Assembly (NCBI GenBank): GCA_026989035.1
Contig: JALSKB010000178.1
Span: 1 to 46,227 of the forward strand
DNA length: 46,227 nt
Direction of reading: 5' to 3'
Source of the DNA: Saprospiraceae bacterium
Lineage (GTDB): Bacteria; Bacteroidota; Bacteroidia; Chitinophagales; Saprospiraceae
The translations under genes and the position numbers were made by a program. Under the pieces are notes generated by a model that searched no databases, was not told the origin of the DNA, and worked only from the letters and a program-made list of their open reading frames with translations. Every line of letters begins with the position of its first letter. The stretch's first letter is position 1. Shown here one piece after another: positions 8,875 to 17,121 of the stretch.

Positions 8875-8947
8875 GAGGTTAACTCCTCTCGTATTTTTTA
8901 ACGAGCATACAGGTATAAGCAGCGTTCTGCAGAATGCTCCCTGTATG
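8875..8947 (+). promoter_or_regulatory. Structured rpmI-rplT spacer, candidate L20 control element
   Basis: After a small AGAGG/CCTCT hairpin (8874-8889), CATACAGG (8906-8913) pairs with CCTGTATG (8940-8947). It encloses AGCGTTC (8921-8927) pairing with GAATGCT (8932-8938, one G-U). GAGCAT (8903-8908) can alternatively pair with ATGCTC (8934-8939). In E. coli and Bacillus L20 represses its own operon by binding an RNA mimic of its rRNA site; a similar role here is inference. Confidence 0.45.
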
Positions 8948-8967
8948 GTACTAAAAAACAACACATC

Positions 8968-9315
8968 ATGCCACGTTCAGTCAATGCCGTCGCTTCACGC
9001 AAACGACGCAAAAAAATCCTCAAACTCGCCAAAGGCTATTTCGGTGCACGTAAAAACGTCTATACCGTTGCCAAAAATGCCGTTGAAAAAGCCTTACAGT
9101 ATGCTTATCGCGATCGGCGCAACAAAAAACGCGCTTTCCGACGCCTTTGGATCGCCCGCATCAATGCAGCAGCTCGCCTGCATGGAACAACCTACTCCAA
9201 ATTGATGCACAACATCAACCAAAAAAACATAAAACTCAACCGGAAGGTGCTGGCCGATCTGGCCCTCAACCATCCGGATACCTTCAAGGCCGTACTCGAA
9301 GAGGCCATGAAATAA
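8968..9315 (+). CDS. rplT: 50S ribosomal protein L20
   Basis: A 115-residue protein with the L20 signature throughout: [26 protein letters not shown], the R-rich [23 protein letters not shown] and the C-terminal [18 protein letters not shown]20 binds 23S rRNA early in 50S assembly. The ATG at 8968 is the canonical start. It is separated from rpmI by 93 nt of structured RNA, which could mediate feedback control, and is followed by an exceptionally strong terminator. Confidence 0.98.
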   Translation: MPRSVNAVASRKRRKKILKLAKGYFGARKNVYTVAKNAVEKALQYAYRDRRNKKRAFRRLWIARINAAARLHGTTYSKLMHNINQKNIKLNRKVLADLALNHPDTFKAVLEEAMK

Positions 9316-9350
9316 AAAAAGAAAGGGGAGCTAAGCTCCCCTTTCTTTTT
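9316..9350. terminator. Bidirectional terminator between rplT and pdhB
   Basis: A perfect 16-bp stem: AAAAAGAAAGGGGAGC (9316-9331), loop TAA, GCTCCCCTTTCTTTTT (9335-9350). Both strands end in T-rich tracts, so it can stop rplT transcription on the plus strand and pdhB transcription on the minus strand. Confidence 0.95.
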
Positions 9351-9404
9351 GCCTTGGCCACAAAAAAGCCACAGCAAACAAAATCTACCTGACGACAAAG
9401 CCCC

Positions 9405-10382
9405 TCAAACGTAACTTACTTCCTTGACAGCTGCAATGACTTTAGCCGGGTTAGGCATCCAAGCCTCGACGAGGGAAGCGGCGTAAGGCACGGAAGCGTC
9501 TGCCCCATTGACTCGCAAAACCGGTGCGTCCAGGTAGTCAAAGGCGTACTTCTGCACTTCGTAAGCTATTTCCGAAGAGATCGAAGCAAAAGGCCAGGAT
9601 TCGTCAATGACCACCAGCCGATTGGTCTTTTTGACGGAAGTCACCACAGTTTCGTAATCCAAGGGCCTGATCGTTCTCAAATCAATCACTTCGGCAGAAA
9701 TTCCTTCTTTGGCCAATTCTTCGGCAGCCTCCAGAGCTGTCAAGACCATTTTGTTGAAAGATACCAAAGTGATGTCAGAACCTTCCCGACGTACTACGGC
9801 CTCCCCTATGGACACCAAATACTCGCCTTCCGGCACCGGGCCTTTGCGGTTGTACATGATCTCAGACTCCATGAAGCAGACCGGATTTTCATCGCGTATG
9901 GCCGACTTGAGCAACCCTTTGGCATCAGCCGGGTCAATGCACGAAATGACCTTGAGCCCCGGGGTATTGCCCAACCAACTCTCAAAAGTTTGGGAGTGTT
10001 GTTGCCCCAACTGCCCTGCGACTCCCGTGGGCCCTCTAAAAACAATGGGACAGCCGAATTGACCTGCCGACATGGGGCGAATCTTGGCTGCCTGATTGAC
10101 GATCTGATCGAAAGCCAAGACGGCAAAGTTCCAAGTCATAAACTCCACAATAGGCCTCAAACCATTCATGGCAGCACCTACTCCTATGGCTGCAAATCCT
10201 AGCTCAGCAATGGGGGTGTCAATAACCCTCTGAGGCCCAAATTCATCCAACATGCCCTTGCTGACTTTGTAGGCCCCGTTGTATTCAGCGACTTCCTCTC
10301 CCATGAGGAAAACCGTGGAGTCGCGTCGCATTTCTTCTGCCATGGCCTCCCGCAAGGCTTCCCTGAGTTGTATTTCTCGCAT
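9405..10382 (-). CDS. pdhB: Pyruvate dehydrogenase E1 component, beta subunit
   Basis: A 325-residue transketolase-like beta subunit of the 2-oxoacid dehydrogenase complex, which with E1-alpha decarboxylates pyruvate using thiamine diphosphate. Visible signatures are LMGEEVAEYNGAYKVSKG (with the conserved Glu near the ThDP aminopyrimidine), RVIDTPIAELGFAAIGVGAA, FRGPTGVAGQLGQQHSQTFESW and VIDLRTIRPLDYETV. I place the start at the ATG at 10382 (MREIQLREAL), the family N-terminus; an upstream ATG at 10430 would add 16 non-conserved residues. The alpha subunit and E2 are not in the window. It follows gdhA by 53 nt on the same strand, so co-transcription is possible. Confidence 0.94.
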   Translation of the reverse strand: MREIQLREALREAMAEEMRRDSTVFLMGEEVAEYNGAYKVSKGMLDEFGPQRVIDTPIAELGFAAIGVGAAMNGLRPIVEFMTWNFAVLAFDQIVNQAAKIRPMSAGQFGCPIVFRGPTGVAGQLGQQHSQTFESWLGNTPGLKVISCIDPADAKGLLKSAIRDENPVCFMESEIMYNRKGPVPEGEYLVSIGEAVVRREGSDITLVSFNKMVLTALEAAEELAKEGISAEVIDLRTIRPLDYETVVTSVKKTNRLVVIDESWPFASISSEIAYEVQKYAFDYLDAPVLRVNGADASVPYAASLVEAWMPNPAKVIAAVKEVSYV

Positions 10383-10435
10383 GATTCCAAAACATTGAGC
10401 CTCCGGAGGCGAAAGCCTCTCCGAAGACATGAACT

Positions 10436-11818
10436 TTAAACAATTCCCTGCTCCAGCATGGCATCGGCTACTTTGACAAAGCCCGCCACATTAGCACCTC
10501 GAACGTAATCAATCCAGCCGTCCTCCGTACGGCCATAATGGACGCACTGTTCGTGAATATCCTTCATAATCTCTTGCAAACGGCGATCCACCTCCTCGCG
10601 GCTCCAGCTCAAGCGCAAGCTGTTTTGGCTCATTTCCAAACCGGAAGTGGCAACTCCGCCGGCATTGGAAGCCTTGCCGGGGGCATAGAGGATTTTGTGC
10701 TGCTGAAAAACGTGTATAGCCTCCGGCGTAGAAGGCATATTGGCTCCTTCAGCCACACCCATGCAGCCCTGCTCAACCAGCCTCTTCGCATCTTTTTCGT
10801 TCAGTTCATTTTGCGTAGCACAGGGGAAAGCCAGGTCACAGGCAATGTCCCAAGGCTTTCCACCTTCGATGTAAAGCAGCTTAAAAGCTTCCGCAAATTC
10901 TTTAATGCGACCCCGACGCCGGTTTTTGAGTTCCTTAACCCATTCGAGTTTTTCAGGGGTCAGACCTTCTTTATCATACACCATACCCGAAGAATCGGAA
11001 AGGGTGTGCACGGAACCACCTAACTGCATGATTTTTTCAGCGGCAAATTGGGCTACATTGCCCGAACCCGAAACGATACAACGCTTGCCTTTAACACTGT
11101 CTCCCTGGCGTCTGAGCATTTCTTCCATGAAATACACCGTTCCATACCCCGTGGCCTCGGGCCGGATCAAACTGCCCCCATAGCTCATGCCCTTCCCGGT
11201 CAGCACGCCGGAATAACTGTTCGTGAGTTTTTTGTACATGCCGAAGAGGTAACCGATTTCCCGGCCGCCTACGCCAATATCGCCGGCCGGCACGTCCTTA
11301 TCAGGCCCGATATGGCGATACAATTCCGCCATGAAGTTTTGACAAAATCGCATGACCTCTCCGTCAGACTTCCCCTTGGGATCAAAATCGGAGCCACCTT
11401 TACCTCCTCCCATGGGCAAGGTTGTCAGGCTGTTTTTAAAAATTTGCTCAAATCCGAGAAACTTGAGAATGCTGAGATTCACCGAAGGATGAAAGCGCAG
11501 TCCGCCCTTATAAGGCCCAATGGCATTGCTAAATTCCACGCGATAGCCCTTGTTGATCTGCACTTCACCTTGATCATCAACCCAGCTCACCCGAAATTGG
11601 ATGATGCGATCGGGTTCTGTGATGCGTTCCAACAGTTTCTGTTGCTGATACTTGGGGTTTTCATCGATAAAAGGCAGAACAGCTTCTACAAATTCCTGAA
11701 CTGCCTGATGAAATTCGGGTTGGTAGGGGTTGCGCTGTTTTAACTCCTCCATGAAAGTCTCTAAGCGCTGCTGAAGAGGTTTCGTTAGGGTTGTCACGAC
11801 GCTAGAGGTTTTGTTCAA
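10436..11818 (-). CDS. gdhA: NADP-type glutamate dehydrogenase
   Basis: A 460-residue hexameric-type GDH catalysing 2-oxoglutarate + NH4+ + NAD(P)H to glutamate. The catalytic glycine-rich segment LPMGGGKGGSDFDPKGKSD carries the active-site lysine (GGGKGG), preceded by YKGGLRFHPSVN and followed by PAGDIGVGGREIGYLFG. The nucleotide-binding domain has the GSGNVAQ loop. The length and the KGKSDGEVMRFCQ form fit the bacterial small (about 450-residue) NADP-dependent class. The -7 box at 11829-11836 lies so close to the ATG that the mRNA would be nearly leaderless. Confidence 0.96.
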   Translation of the reverse strand: MNKTSSVVTTLTKPLQQRLETFMEELKQRNPYQPEFHQAVQEFVEAVLPFIDENPKYQQQKLLERITEPDRIIQFRVSWVDDQGEVQINKGYRVEFSNAIGPYKGGLRFHPSVNLSILKFLGFEQIFKNSLTTLPMGGGKGGSDFDPKGKSDGEVMRFCQNFMAELYRHIGPDKDVPAGDIGVGGREIGYLFGMYKKLTNSYSGVLTGKGMSYGGSLIRPEATGYGTVYFMEEMLRRQGDSVKGKRCIVSGSGNVAQFAAEKIMQLGGSVHTLSDSSGMVYDKEGLTPEKLEWVKELKNRRRGRIKEFAEAFKLLYIEGGKPWDIACDLAFPCATQNELNEKDAKRLVEQGCMGVAEGANMPSTPEAIHVFQQHKILYAPGKASNAGGVATSGLEMSQNSLRLSWSREEVDRRLQEIMKDIHEQCVHYGRTEDGWIDYVRGANVAGFVKVADAMLEQGIV

Positions 11819-11828
11819 AAGGACGCGG

Positions 11829-11836
11829 CAAATCTA
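11829..11836 (-). promoter_or_regulatory. -7 element of gdhA
   Basis: On the minus strand: TAGATTTG, an exact TAnnTTTG match ending 10 nt before the gdhA ATG. If used, the leader is only about 5 nt. Confidence 0.45.
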
Positions 11837-12351
11837 AGAGAAATCTCATAGATTTAACCCACCTGTCATTTTTTTAAAAATCAGGTTGTCAAACCTAAAC
11901 CAAAGCTCTGTAAATCCACAAAAAGCAGCACAACAAGCTGCCGAGACTTGCCGTTTCACCTCTGCGCAGATAACGAAAAAGCCAGATCGCTTCACAAAAT
12001 GTTCAGTGCCACCTTACGAAAAGCCCCGATAGCCCCAAACTATACCCAAACCGAAATGGTTTGGGACATGTACGACTCGCAAACGAGCAAAAGATAGGGA
12101 GTTTGGGAGGCTGACGCCTCCCAAACCACTTCGCCATGAGTATATCTTATTATTTATACCCGGAGTGAAGTGGGGTGAGTAAATGAGCTGGCCGTCGGTG
12201 TGGTTCCGCTAAGGCGCAAAATGCAGGCGGAGGCCGCAACGGCAAGGGAACAATTCCCAAAACACTTCGTGACGGGTATAGCAAGACCAAACAACTTTCC
12301 CCCCTCCCATCGCTTTATACTTGAAGGAAGTTGTTTTCAAAACCCATACTG
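11837..12351. other. Long non-coding region rich in inverted repeats
   Basis: About 515 bp without a credible gene. The first 200 bp (to about 12030) look featureless. From 12031 to 12280 several perfect or near-perfect inverted repeats are stacked (see the repeat entry). A weak promoter-like TATACTTG lies at 12316-12323, upstream of the lipoprotein gene. Confidence 0.7.
12041..12280. repeat. MITE-like or structured-RNA element, 240 bp
   Basis: The stretch starts TATACCC (12041-12047) and ends GGGTATA (12274-12280). A further internal TATACCCG lies at 12155-12162. Internal hairpins: CCCAAACC/GGTTTGGG (12045-12052/12058-12065), CTCG/CGAG (12076-12079/12084-12087), GTTTGGGAGGC/GCCTCCCAAAC (12101-12111/12116-12126), CCACTTC/GAAGTGG (12126-12132/12167-12173) around GTATA/TATAC (12140-12144/12155-12159), and GGGAA/TTCCC (12246-12250/12254-12258). 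GAAGTG (12167-12172) can alternatively pair with CACTTC (12263-12268). It has no coding capacity. It could be a non-autonomous mobile element with TA-flanked ends or a structured transcript; the sequence alone does not decide. Confidence 0.45.
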
Positions 12352-12876
12352 ATGAGTCGTGTACCTTCTGTTTTGAGCGCTTTAAGCTTGGCTTGGCTGG
12401 TCTTTATCGGACTTTCCTGTGGTGATGAAGCCTGTCAGGGAAACGAGCCCACAGCCATCTTTCAACCGGATATTCCCGGCGTTCTGTCGCACAGTTTCTT
12501 AATCAACAAAGGTGGTGACGCCCTGGAAACCTTAAAGTTGTCAGATGGTTTTTCCCTTGAATTGTGGCAAAGCAATTGCCGGAGTACCGAGCAAGAATTT
12601 CGATTTGCTCTTCCCCTTTCGGAAAAGATAAACCCTCAAAAAATTTCTTCCGACCAGGTCATAGAGCTGGCAGCTGCCCAATTTCATCGCCTGAGCCTTC
12701 TGGGACCCGCCTACAGGGCATTTGATGCCTGGGCCCAGACCATATCGGCCCACAAAGAAAGCTTTCAGCCGGGGCGCCCGCTGGAAGTTCAACCCGGTAT
12801 CACCATCACCATAGACGGCATCCCCTCTTCGGAAAAATTCACGATCCTGGTGCGCTTGGAACAGCAAAAAAACTGA
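12352..12876 (+). CDS. Small putative lipoprotein, unknown function
   Basis: A 174-residue product not assigned to a family. The start is the ATG at 12352; an upstream in-frame TTG is not needed. The N-terminus is a hydrophobic signal ending FIGLSCGDEAC, consistent with lipid attachment at the Cys near residue 23 in the relaxed Bacteroidota lipobox. The remainder alternates short strands and ends TITIDGIPSSEKFTILVRLEQ, suggesting a compact beta domain. It stands alone, and its stop lies 1 nt from the stop of the convergent yebC gene. Confidence 0.65.
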   Translation: MSRVPSVLSALSLAWLVFIGLSCGDEACQGNEPTAIFQPDIPGVLSHSFLINKGGDALETLKLSDGFSLELWQSNCRSTEQEFRFALPLSEKINPQKISSDQVIELAAAQFHRLSLLGPAYRAFDAWAQTISAHKESFQPGRPLEVQPGITITIDGIPSSEKFTILVRLEQQKN

Positions 12877-12877
12877 A

Positions 12878-13633
12878 TCACCCCATCAGCTCGGCTTCCA
12901 GCTCAGGGGTGAGTTCGAGATTGTGAAAGACGTTTTGCACATCATCGTCATCTTCCAAAGCTTCGATCAGAGCAAGGACCTTGCGAGCAGTTTCCAAATC
13001 GACAGTAGTAGTCGTTGTGGGAATCCGCTCTACGGTAGCACTTTGTGGTTCTATGCCCAATTCTTCCAGCTTTTTTTGCATAGCACCAAAATCTTCAAAA
13101 GCCACGGTCACGGTCCATACGCCCGCTTCTTCATCGATGTCCAAATCTTCCGCTCCCCCGTCAATTAGCTCCAATTCCAATTCCTCGGGGTCTTTGCCTT
13201 CCGGTTTGAGCAGAAAAACGCCTTTGCGTTCAAAGAGATAATCCACCGAACCCGAGGTAGAAAGAGTTCCTCCCCGCTTGTTGAAAATGGCCCGAACACT
13301 GGCCACCGTGCGATTCAGATTGTCTGTGGTGCATTCTACAAATACCGCAATACCACCCGGAGCATAACCTTCATAAGTGGGTTGAAAAAGCGCCGTAGAG
13401 CCGGAATCCAAAGCCTTTTTAATGGCCCGCTCGATGTTGTCCTTGGGCATGTTGGCCCCTTTGGCATTGGCAATAGCCAGGCGCAAACGCGGATTGAACT
13501 CCGGATCCCCACTGTTTCCCTCCTTTACGGCAACCGTAATCTCCTTAATGATGCGCCCGAATATTTTGGAGCGCTTTGCATCTTGCGCACCCTTCTTGTG
13601 TTTGATCTTCGACCATTTATTATGTCCCGCCAT
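12878..13633 (-). CDS. yebC: YebC/PmpR-family (TACO1-like) protein
   Basis: A 251-residue protein with the invariant N-terminus MAGHNKWSKIKHKKGAQDAK, RSKIFGRIIKEI, the central LRLAIANAKGANMPKDNIERAI and YEGYAPGGIAVFVECTTDN. The family is annotated as a transcriptional regulator, but recent work connects it to relief of ribosome stalling on polyproline; which applies here is unknown. I place the start at the ATG at 13633, because the longer frame adds 45 residues of non-family sequence. A TAnnTTTG box lies at 13665-13672. It is divergent from ppk1. Confidence 0.95.
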   Translation of the reverse strand: MAGHNKWSKIKHKKGAQDAKRSKIFGRIIKEITVAVKEGNSGDPEFNPRLRLAIANAKGANMPKDNIERAIKKALDSGSTALFQPTYEGYAPGGIAVFVECTTDNLNRTVASVRAIFNKRGGTLSTSGSVDYLFERKGVFLLKPEGKDPEELELELIDGGAEDLDIDEEAGVWTVTVAFEDFGAMQKKLEELGIEPQSATVERIPTTTTTVDLETARKVLALIEALEDDDDVQNVFHNLELTPELEAELMG

Positions 13634-13664
13634 GTGATGTGTTGTTCGTTCAAACAAAGGCACG

Positions 13665-13672
13665 CAAAAATA
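13665..13672 (-). promoter_or_regulatory. -7 element of yebC
   Basis: On the minus strand: TATTTTTG, an exact TAnnTTTG match, 31 nt before the yebC ATG. Confidence 0.5.
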
Positions 13673-13766
13673 AGCAAAAAAGCCAAATGGCGGCTTTTGT
13701 GTTTCACAAAGATTTGTTATCCTTGTGCTGCAATCCTTCTTCATCAAGGACAAAAAACGGCCCTCC

Positions 13767-15839
13767 ATGACAGAACTCTCGGCTCAAACCAACTCGCCCT
13801 ACATCCATCGCGACATCAGCTGGCTTTCGTTTAACCATCGCGTATTACAAGAGGCCAAAGACCCCGGAGTACCCCTGTTTGAACGCATCAAGTTCATAGC
13901 TATTTACTCCAACAACCTCAATGAGTTCTTTCGGGTACGAGTCGCCTCATTGCGAAATCTGTACCGCGTAGGAAAAAAGACCAAACGAGAGTTGGAATAC
14001 GAGCCCAAAGCCGTTTTGCGCGAAATTCTCAAAATCGTTGAGCGGCATCAAATAGAGCTGGAGCGGATCATGGAAAAGGAAATCATTCCGCAGCTTCACC
14101 AACACGGCATCAATCTCCTGCGCCGACTGGATCTGAATGAAGAGCAAAAAGAGTTCGTTCAAGCCTATTTCAACCAGTTTATGCTGCCTTATGTACAACC
14201 CGTTCTTTTGATTAAAAACAAAGTCCGCCCCTTCTTGAACAATGCTCAGCTCTACATGTCTGTCTTGATGAAAGACAAGGAAAATCCTAACGGACCGGAT
14301 TGGTACGCCATTGTCAAAGTGCCTTCCGATCACCTCCCACGTTTCTTGTCCCTACCTTCTCCAGGTCATCAACACGACCTCATCATGTTGGATGATGTCG
14401 TCCGGTTTTCGCTTTCGGAAATGTTTCCGGGCTATGAAATCACCGATACCTATTCCATTAAACTCACCCGAGATGCCGAGTTGTACATCGATGATGAGTT
14501 TTCCGGAGATCTCATTTCCAAGATACGCAACAGCCTCATACGCAGGCAAGTCGGACCCCCTTCCCGTTTTGTCTATGATCGACAGATGCCCGAAAAATTG
14601 CTCAACTTTTTGTGCGAAACCTTCGGTTTGGAAAAAAAGATAGACCTCATCGCCGAAGGCCGCTACCACAACAATTTCGACTTCTTCAAGTTCCCCGATT
14701 TCGGGATGAACCATTTGAAATATCCCCCCATGCCTCCACTCAGCTATAAACCGCTGGAAGAAGCCGAAAACTTTTTTGAGGCCTTATCAAAAGACGAACA
14801 CCTACTCAATTATCCGTACCATTCTTACGAGTCTGTCGTGCGCTTTTTCGAGGAAGCTGCTCGCGATCCCAAAGTTACCCACATCAAAATCATCCAGTAT
14901 CGAGTAGCCCGCAAATCGCGCATCATGGACGCCTTGAAAAAGGCTGTAAAAAGAGGCAAACAGGTCTTTGCCTTCATCGAAATCAAAGCGCGTTTTGACG
15001 AAGAGGCCAATTTGGCCTGGGGAGAAGAACTTCAAAAGGCAGGTATCAATGTCCGCTATAGCTTTCCTGGCTTAAAAGTTCATGCTAAAATAGCTTTGAT
15101 ACGGCGCCTGGAAAAGGGCAAATCGCGTATCTTCTGCTACATGAGCACGGGCAATTTCCACGAAGATACGGCCAGAATTTACTCCGACCTGGGCTTTTTT
15201 ACCACCGATACGCGCATCACCAAAGAAGCTGCCAGGCTCTTTTCCTTTCTCGAAACCATGAAAGTGCCCACGCATCAGTTTGAGCACTTGCTCGTCGGGC
15301 AGTTCAACTTGCGCAAAAGCCTTATTCAAAAAGTTCAGCGGGAAATTCAACACGCCAAGGCCGGAGAACAGGCTCGCATTCTACTCAAACTCAACAGCTT
15401 GCAAGACCGCGAAATGATTGAATGGCTCTATAAAGCAAGCCAGGCCGGCGTTCAGGTACAGCTCATCATTCGCGGAATTTGCTCATTGGTTCCGGGCCTG
15501 CCGGGCATCAGCGAAAACATTGAAGCCATCAGTATCGTGGACCGCTTCCTGGAACACGCCCGCGTCTTTCTCTTCCACAACAAGGGAGAAGAAGAAATTT
15601 ACCTGTCGTCGGCAGATTGGATGGTGCGCAACCTGCGCCATCGGATTGAAACAGCTTTTCCCGTTTACAACCCGCAATTCAAGAAAACCATCAAAGACTT
15701 GCTGCAAATCCAACTGTCGGACAACGTCAAAGCGCGCATTATCGATGCCGAACAGAGCAATCCCTACCGCGAAGACGGAGGCGACCTGCCCATACGCTCG
15801 CAAATCGAAACCTATTACTACTTCAAAAGGCTCAGCTGA
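13767..15839 (+). CDS. ppk1: Polyphosphate kinase 1
   Basis: A 690-residue PPK1 that polymerises ATP gamma-phosphate into polyphosphate, reversibly. The N-terminal domain begins HRDISWLSFNHRVLQEA. The two catalytic PLD-like domains hold the phospho-accepting His439 in GLKVHAKIALI and the second conserved His597 in VDRFLEHARV (E. coli His435 and His592 by family alignment from memory). STGNFHEDTARIYSDLG and YLSSADWMVRNL are further signatures. I place the start at the ATG at 13767; the earlier in-frame CTG is unconvincing. A near-consensus TATCCTTG at 13718-13725 may be the promoter. No ppx neighbour is visible. Confidence 0.96.
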   Translation: MTELSAQTNSPYIHRDISWLSFNHRVLQEAKDPGVPLFERIKFIAIYSNNLNEFFRVRVASLRNLYRVGKKTKRELEYEPKAVLREILKIVERHQIELERIMEKEIIPQLHQHGINLLRRLDLNEEQKEFVQAYFNQFMLPYVQPVLLIKNKVRPFLNNAQLYMSVLMKDKENPNGPDWYAIVKVPSDHLPRFLSLPSPGHQHDLIMLDDVVRFSLSEMFPGYEITDTYSIKLTRDAELYIDDEFSGDLISKIRNSLIRRQVGPPSRFVYDRQMPEKLLNFLCETFGLEKKIDLIAEGRYHNNFDFFKFPDFGMNHLKYPPMPPLSYKPLEEAENFFEALSKDEHLLNYPYHSYESVVRFFEEAARDPKVTHIKIIQYRVARKSRIMDALKKAVKRGKQVFAFIEIKARFDEEANLAWGEELQKAGINVRYSFPGLKVHAKIALIRRLEKGKSRIFCYMSTGNFHEDTARIYSDLGFFTTDTRITKEAARLFSFLETMKVPTHQFEHLLVGQFNLRKSLIQKVQREIQHAKAGEQARILLKLNSLQDREMIEWLYKASQAGVQVQLIIRGICSLVPGLPGISENIEAISIVDRFLEHARVFLFHNKGEEEIYLSSADWMVRNLRHRIETAFPVYNPQFKKTIKDLLQIQLSDNVKARIIDAEQSNPYREDGGDLPIRSQIETYYYFKRLS

Positions 15840-15870
15840 CGTAGTGGCAGGTGGTAATCGGCAGACTCAA

Positions 15871-16350
15871 TCAATGTTTTAAAGCCTCTCTAATGAATTC
15901 GTCCAAGGTCCGCATGTCCTCCTTGCTGAGTTTCTTTCCCGCTTGGGCTCCCAAGTACAAAAGAACACCCAAAACCAGACAGCCAACCGAAAGCCAAATT
16001 TTACCTGTCTTCCCATCCAACATCCACTCCGACATGCCCAAAATCAGAAAAACCATCCAGGCAAAACCGATAAGTCCATAACCAAACATAAAAAGCGTCC
16101 ATACGGCGGGCTTCGGGCCGTAACGACCGCGAACCAAAGTACCGCCTTGCTCCGCTTCCAACTCCAAGGTCAGTTGGGGCGACCAAAAATGTTGCCGCTC
16201 CGGTGGCAAGCTCAACACCACGTGATTTTGCGTCGCCATGCCTTGGCATCGCCTGTCGTTGCGCTTAAATTCCTCACACAATTTGGCGACAAATTCATCG
16301 GGGCTAAGACTGATGTGTTTTGTGAAACTGGGGCGAATTTCCAAAGACAT
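15871..16350 (-). CDS. Unknown two-helix membrane protein
   Basis: A 159-residue protein without a family I can name. The soluble N-terminal part (about 1-80) has SPDEFVAKLCEEF and HFWSPQLTLELEAEQGGTLVRGRYGPKP. Two predicted transmembrane helices follow at about 83-108 (TLFMFGYGLIGFAWMVFLIL) and 117-137 (IWLSVGCLVLGVLLYLGAQAG), then a helical tail (SKEDMRTLDEFIREAL). The GTLVRGRYGP-to-helix layout recurs in Bacteroidota hypothetical proteins. It is convergent with ppk1 and divergent from the small membrane protein, with a TAnnTTTG box at 16382-16389. Confidence 0.7.
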   Translation of the reverse strand: MSLEIRPSFTKHISLSPDEFVAKLCEEFKRNDRRCQGMATQNHVVLSLPPERQHFWSPQLTLELEAEQGGTLVRGRYGPKPAVWTLFMFGYGLIGFAWMVFLILGMSEWMLDGKTGKIWLSVGCLVLGVLLYLGAQAGKKLSKEDMRTLDEFIREALKH

Positions 16351-16381
16351 GCCCTATCTGTTTTTTGTGCTGATGACTGAG

Positions 16382-16389
16382 CAAATATA
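16382..16389 (-). promoter_or_regulatory. -7 element of the two-helix membrane protein gene
   Basis: On the minus strand: TATATTTG, an exact TAnnTTTG match, 31 nt before the ATG at 16350. Confidence 0.5.
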
Positions 16390-16465
16390 GCAAAAAAGTG
16401 TATCTTAGCCTCAGTAAATAGAGTTTTCCTCCACCAAAAGGTCTTTAACCACAACTCGTATCACC

Positions 16466-16603
16466 ATGAGAGGAATCAAAAAAGGAAAAAAGCGCCGCCA
16501 AATCCAACAGGAACGAGATGCCAGGCGCATCTTTCGGACCATTGGACTCATCACCATTCTCATCGTCCTCATTTTGTACATCGTGTACCGAATGAGCCTG
16601 TAG
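16466..16603 (+). CDS. 45-residue single-pass membrane protein
   Basis: A short reading frame: ATG at 16466, stop TAG at 16601-16603. The first ~24 residues are strongly basic (GIKKGKKRRQ, then RDARRIFR), followed by one hydrophobic helix (TIGLITILIVLILYIVY, about 25-41) and a five-residue tail. The positive-inside rule predicts the N-terminus in the cytoplasm. It ends 29 nt before the cdd ATG on the same strand and may be co-transcribed with it. There is no recognised family; the clean amphipathic layout argues for a real gene, but only conservation in relatives can prove it. Confidence 0.6.
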   Translation: MRGIKKGKKRRQIQQERDARRIFRTIGLITILIVLILYIVYRMSL

Positions 16604-16632
16604 GTGCCGCTGTTCAAACGCAGACCTCACCC

Positions 16633-17121
16633 ATGAACAAGAAAATAACCTACTCCTTTGAGTACGAGTGGTATCCCACGGAAAAGGATTTGCCGGCCGA
16701 AGACAGAGCTCTGCTGCAGGCCGCTCGTCAGGCCTTGAAAACAGCTTATGCCCCTTATTCGCGGTTTCGCGTAGGTGCTGCAGTGCTGTTGGAAGACGGC
16801 CGCATCATAACGGGCAGCAACCAGGAAAATGCAGCCTATCCCATGTGCCTCTGCGCCGAACGCGTGGCCCTGGCTGCAGTGGAAAGTGAAGCTCCGAATA
16901 CCCGCGTCATCGCTATGGCCATCACCGTTTCCAACGAAAAAACATCCGTTCAACAACCTGCTGCACCTTGTGGAGCCTGCCGCCAGGTCATCAGCGAAAA
17001 AGAACAACGACAACACGCAGCCATGAAAATCATCTTGCAAGGCGAAACAGGCCCCGTTCTCCTGCTTCCATCCGGACGCAATCTCCTACCCTTTCCCTTC
17101 GGTGGAGAACTGCTCTCCTAA
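16633..17121 (+). CDS. cdd: Cytidine deaminase
   Basis: A 162-residue zinc-dependent deaminase of cytidine and deoxycytidine for pyrimidine salvage. The zinc site is C74-A-E76 in MCLCAERVAL (Glu76 as proton shuttle) and C113/C116 in PCGACRQVI. The substrate-binding region AYAPYSRFRVGAAVLLEDGRIITGSNQENAAYP precedes it. An N-terminal extension of roughly 20 residues is present relative to the shortest tetrameric Cdds. Its last 4 bp overlap the 3' end of the convergent kdsB gene. Confidence 0.95.
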   Translation: MNKKITYSFEYEWYPTEKDLPAEDRALLQAARQALKTAYAPYSRFRVGAAVLLEDGRIITGSNQENAAYPMCLCAERVALAAVESEAPNTRVIAMAITVSNEKTSVQQPAAPCGACRQVISEKEQRQHAAMKIILQGETGPVLLLPSGRNLLPFPFGGELLS

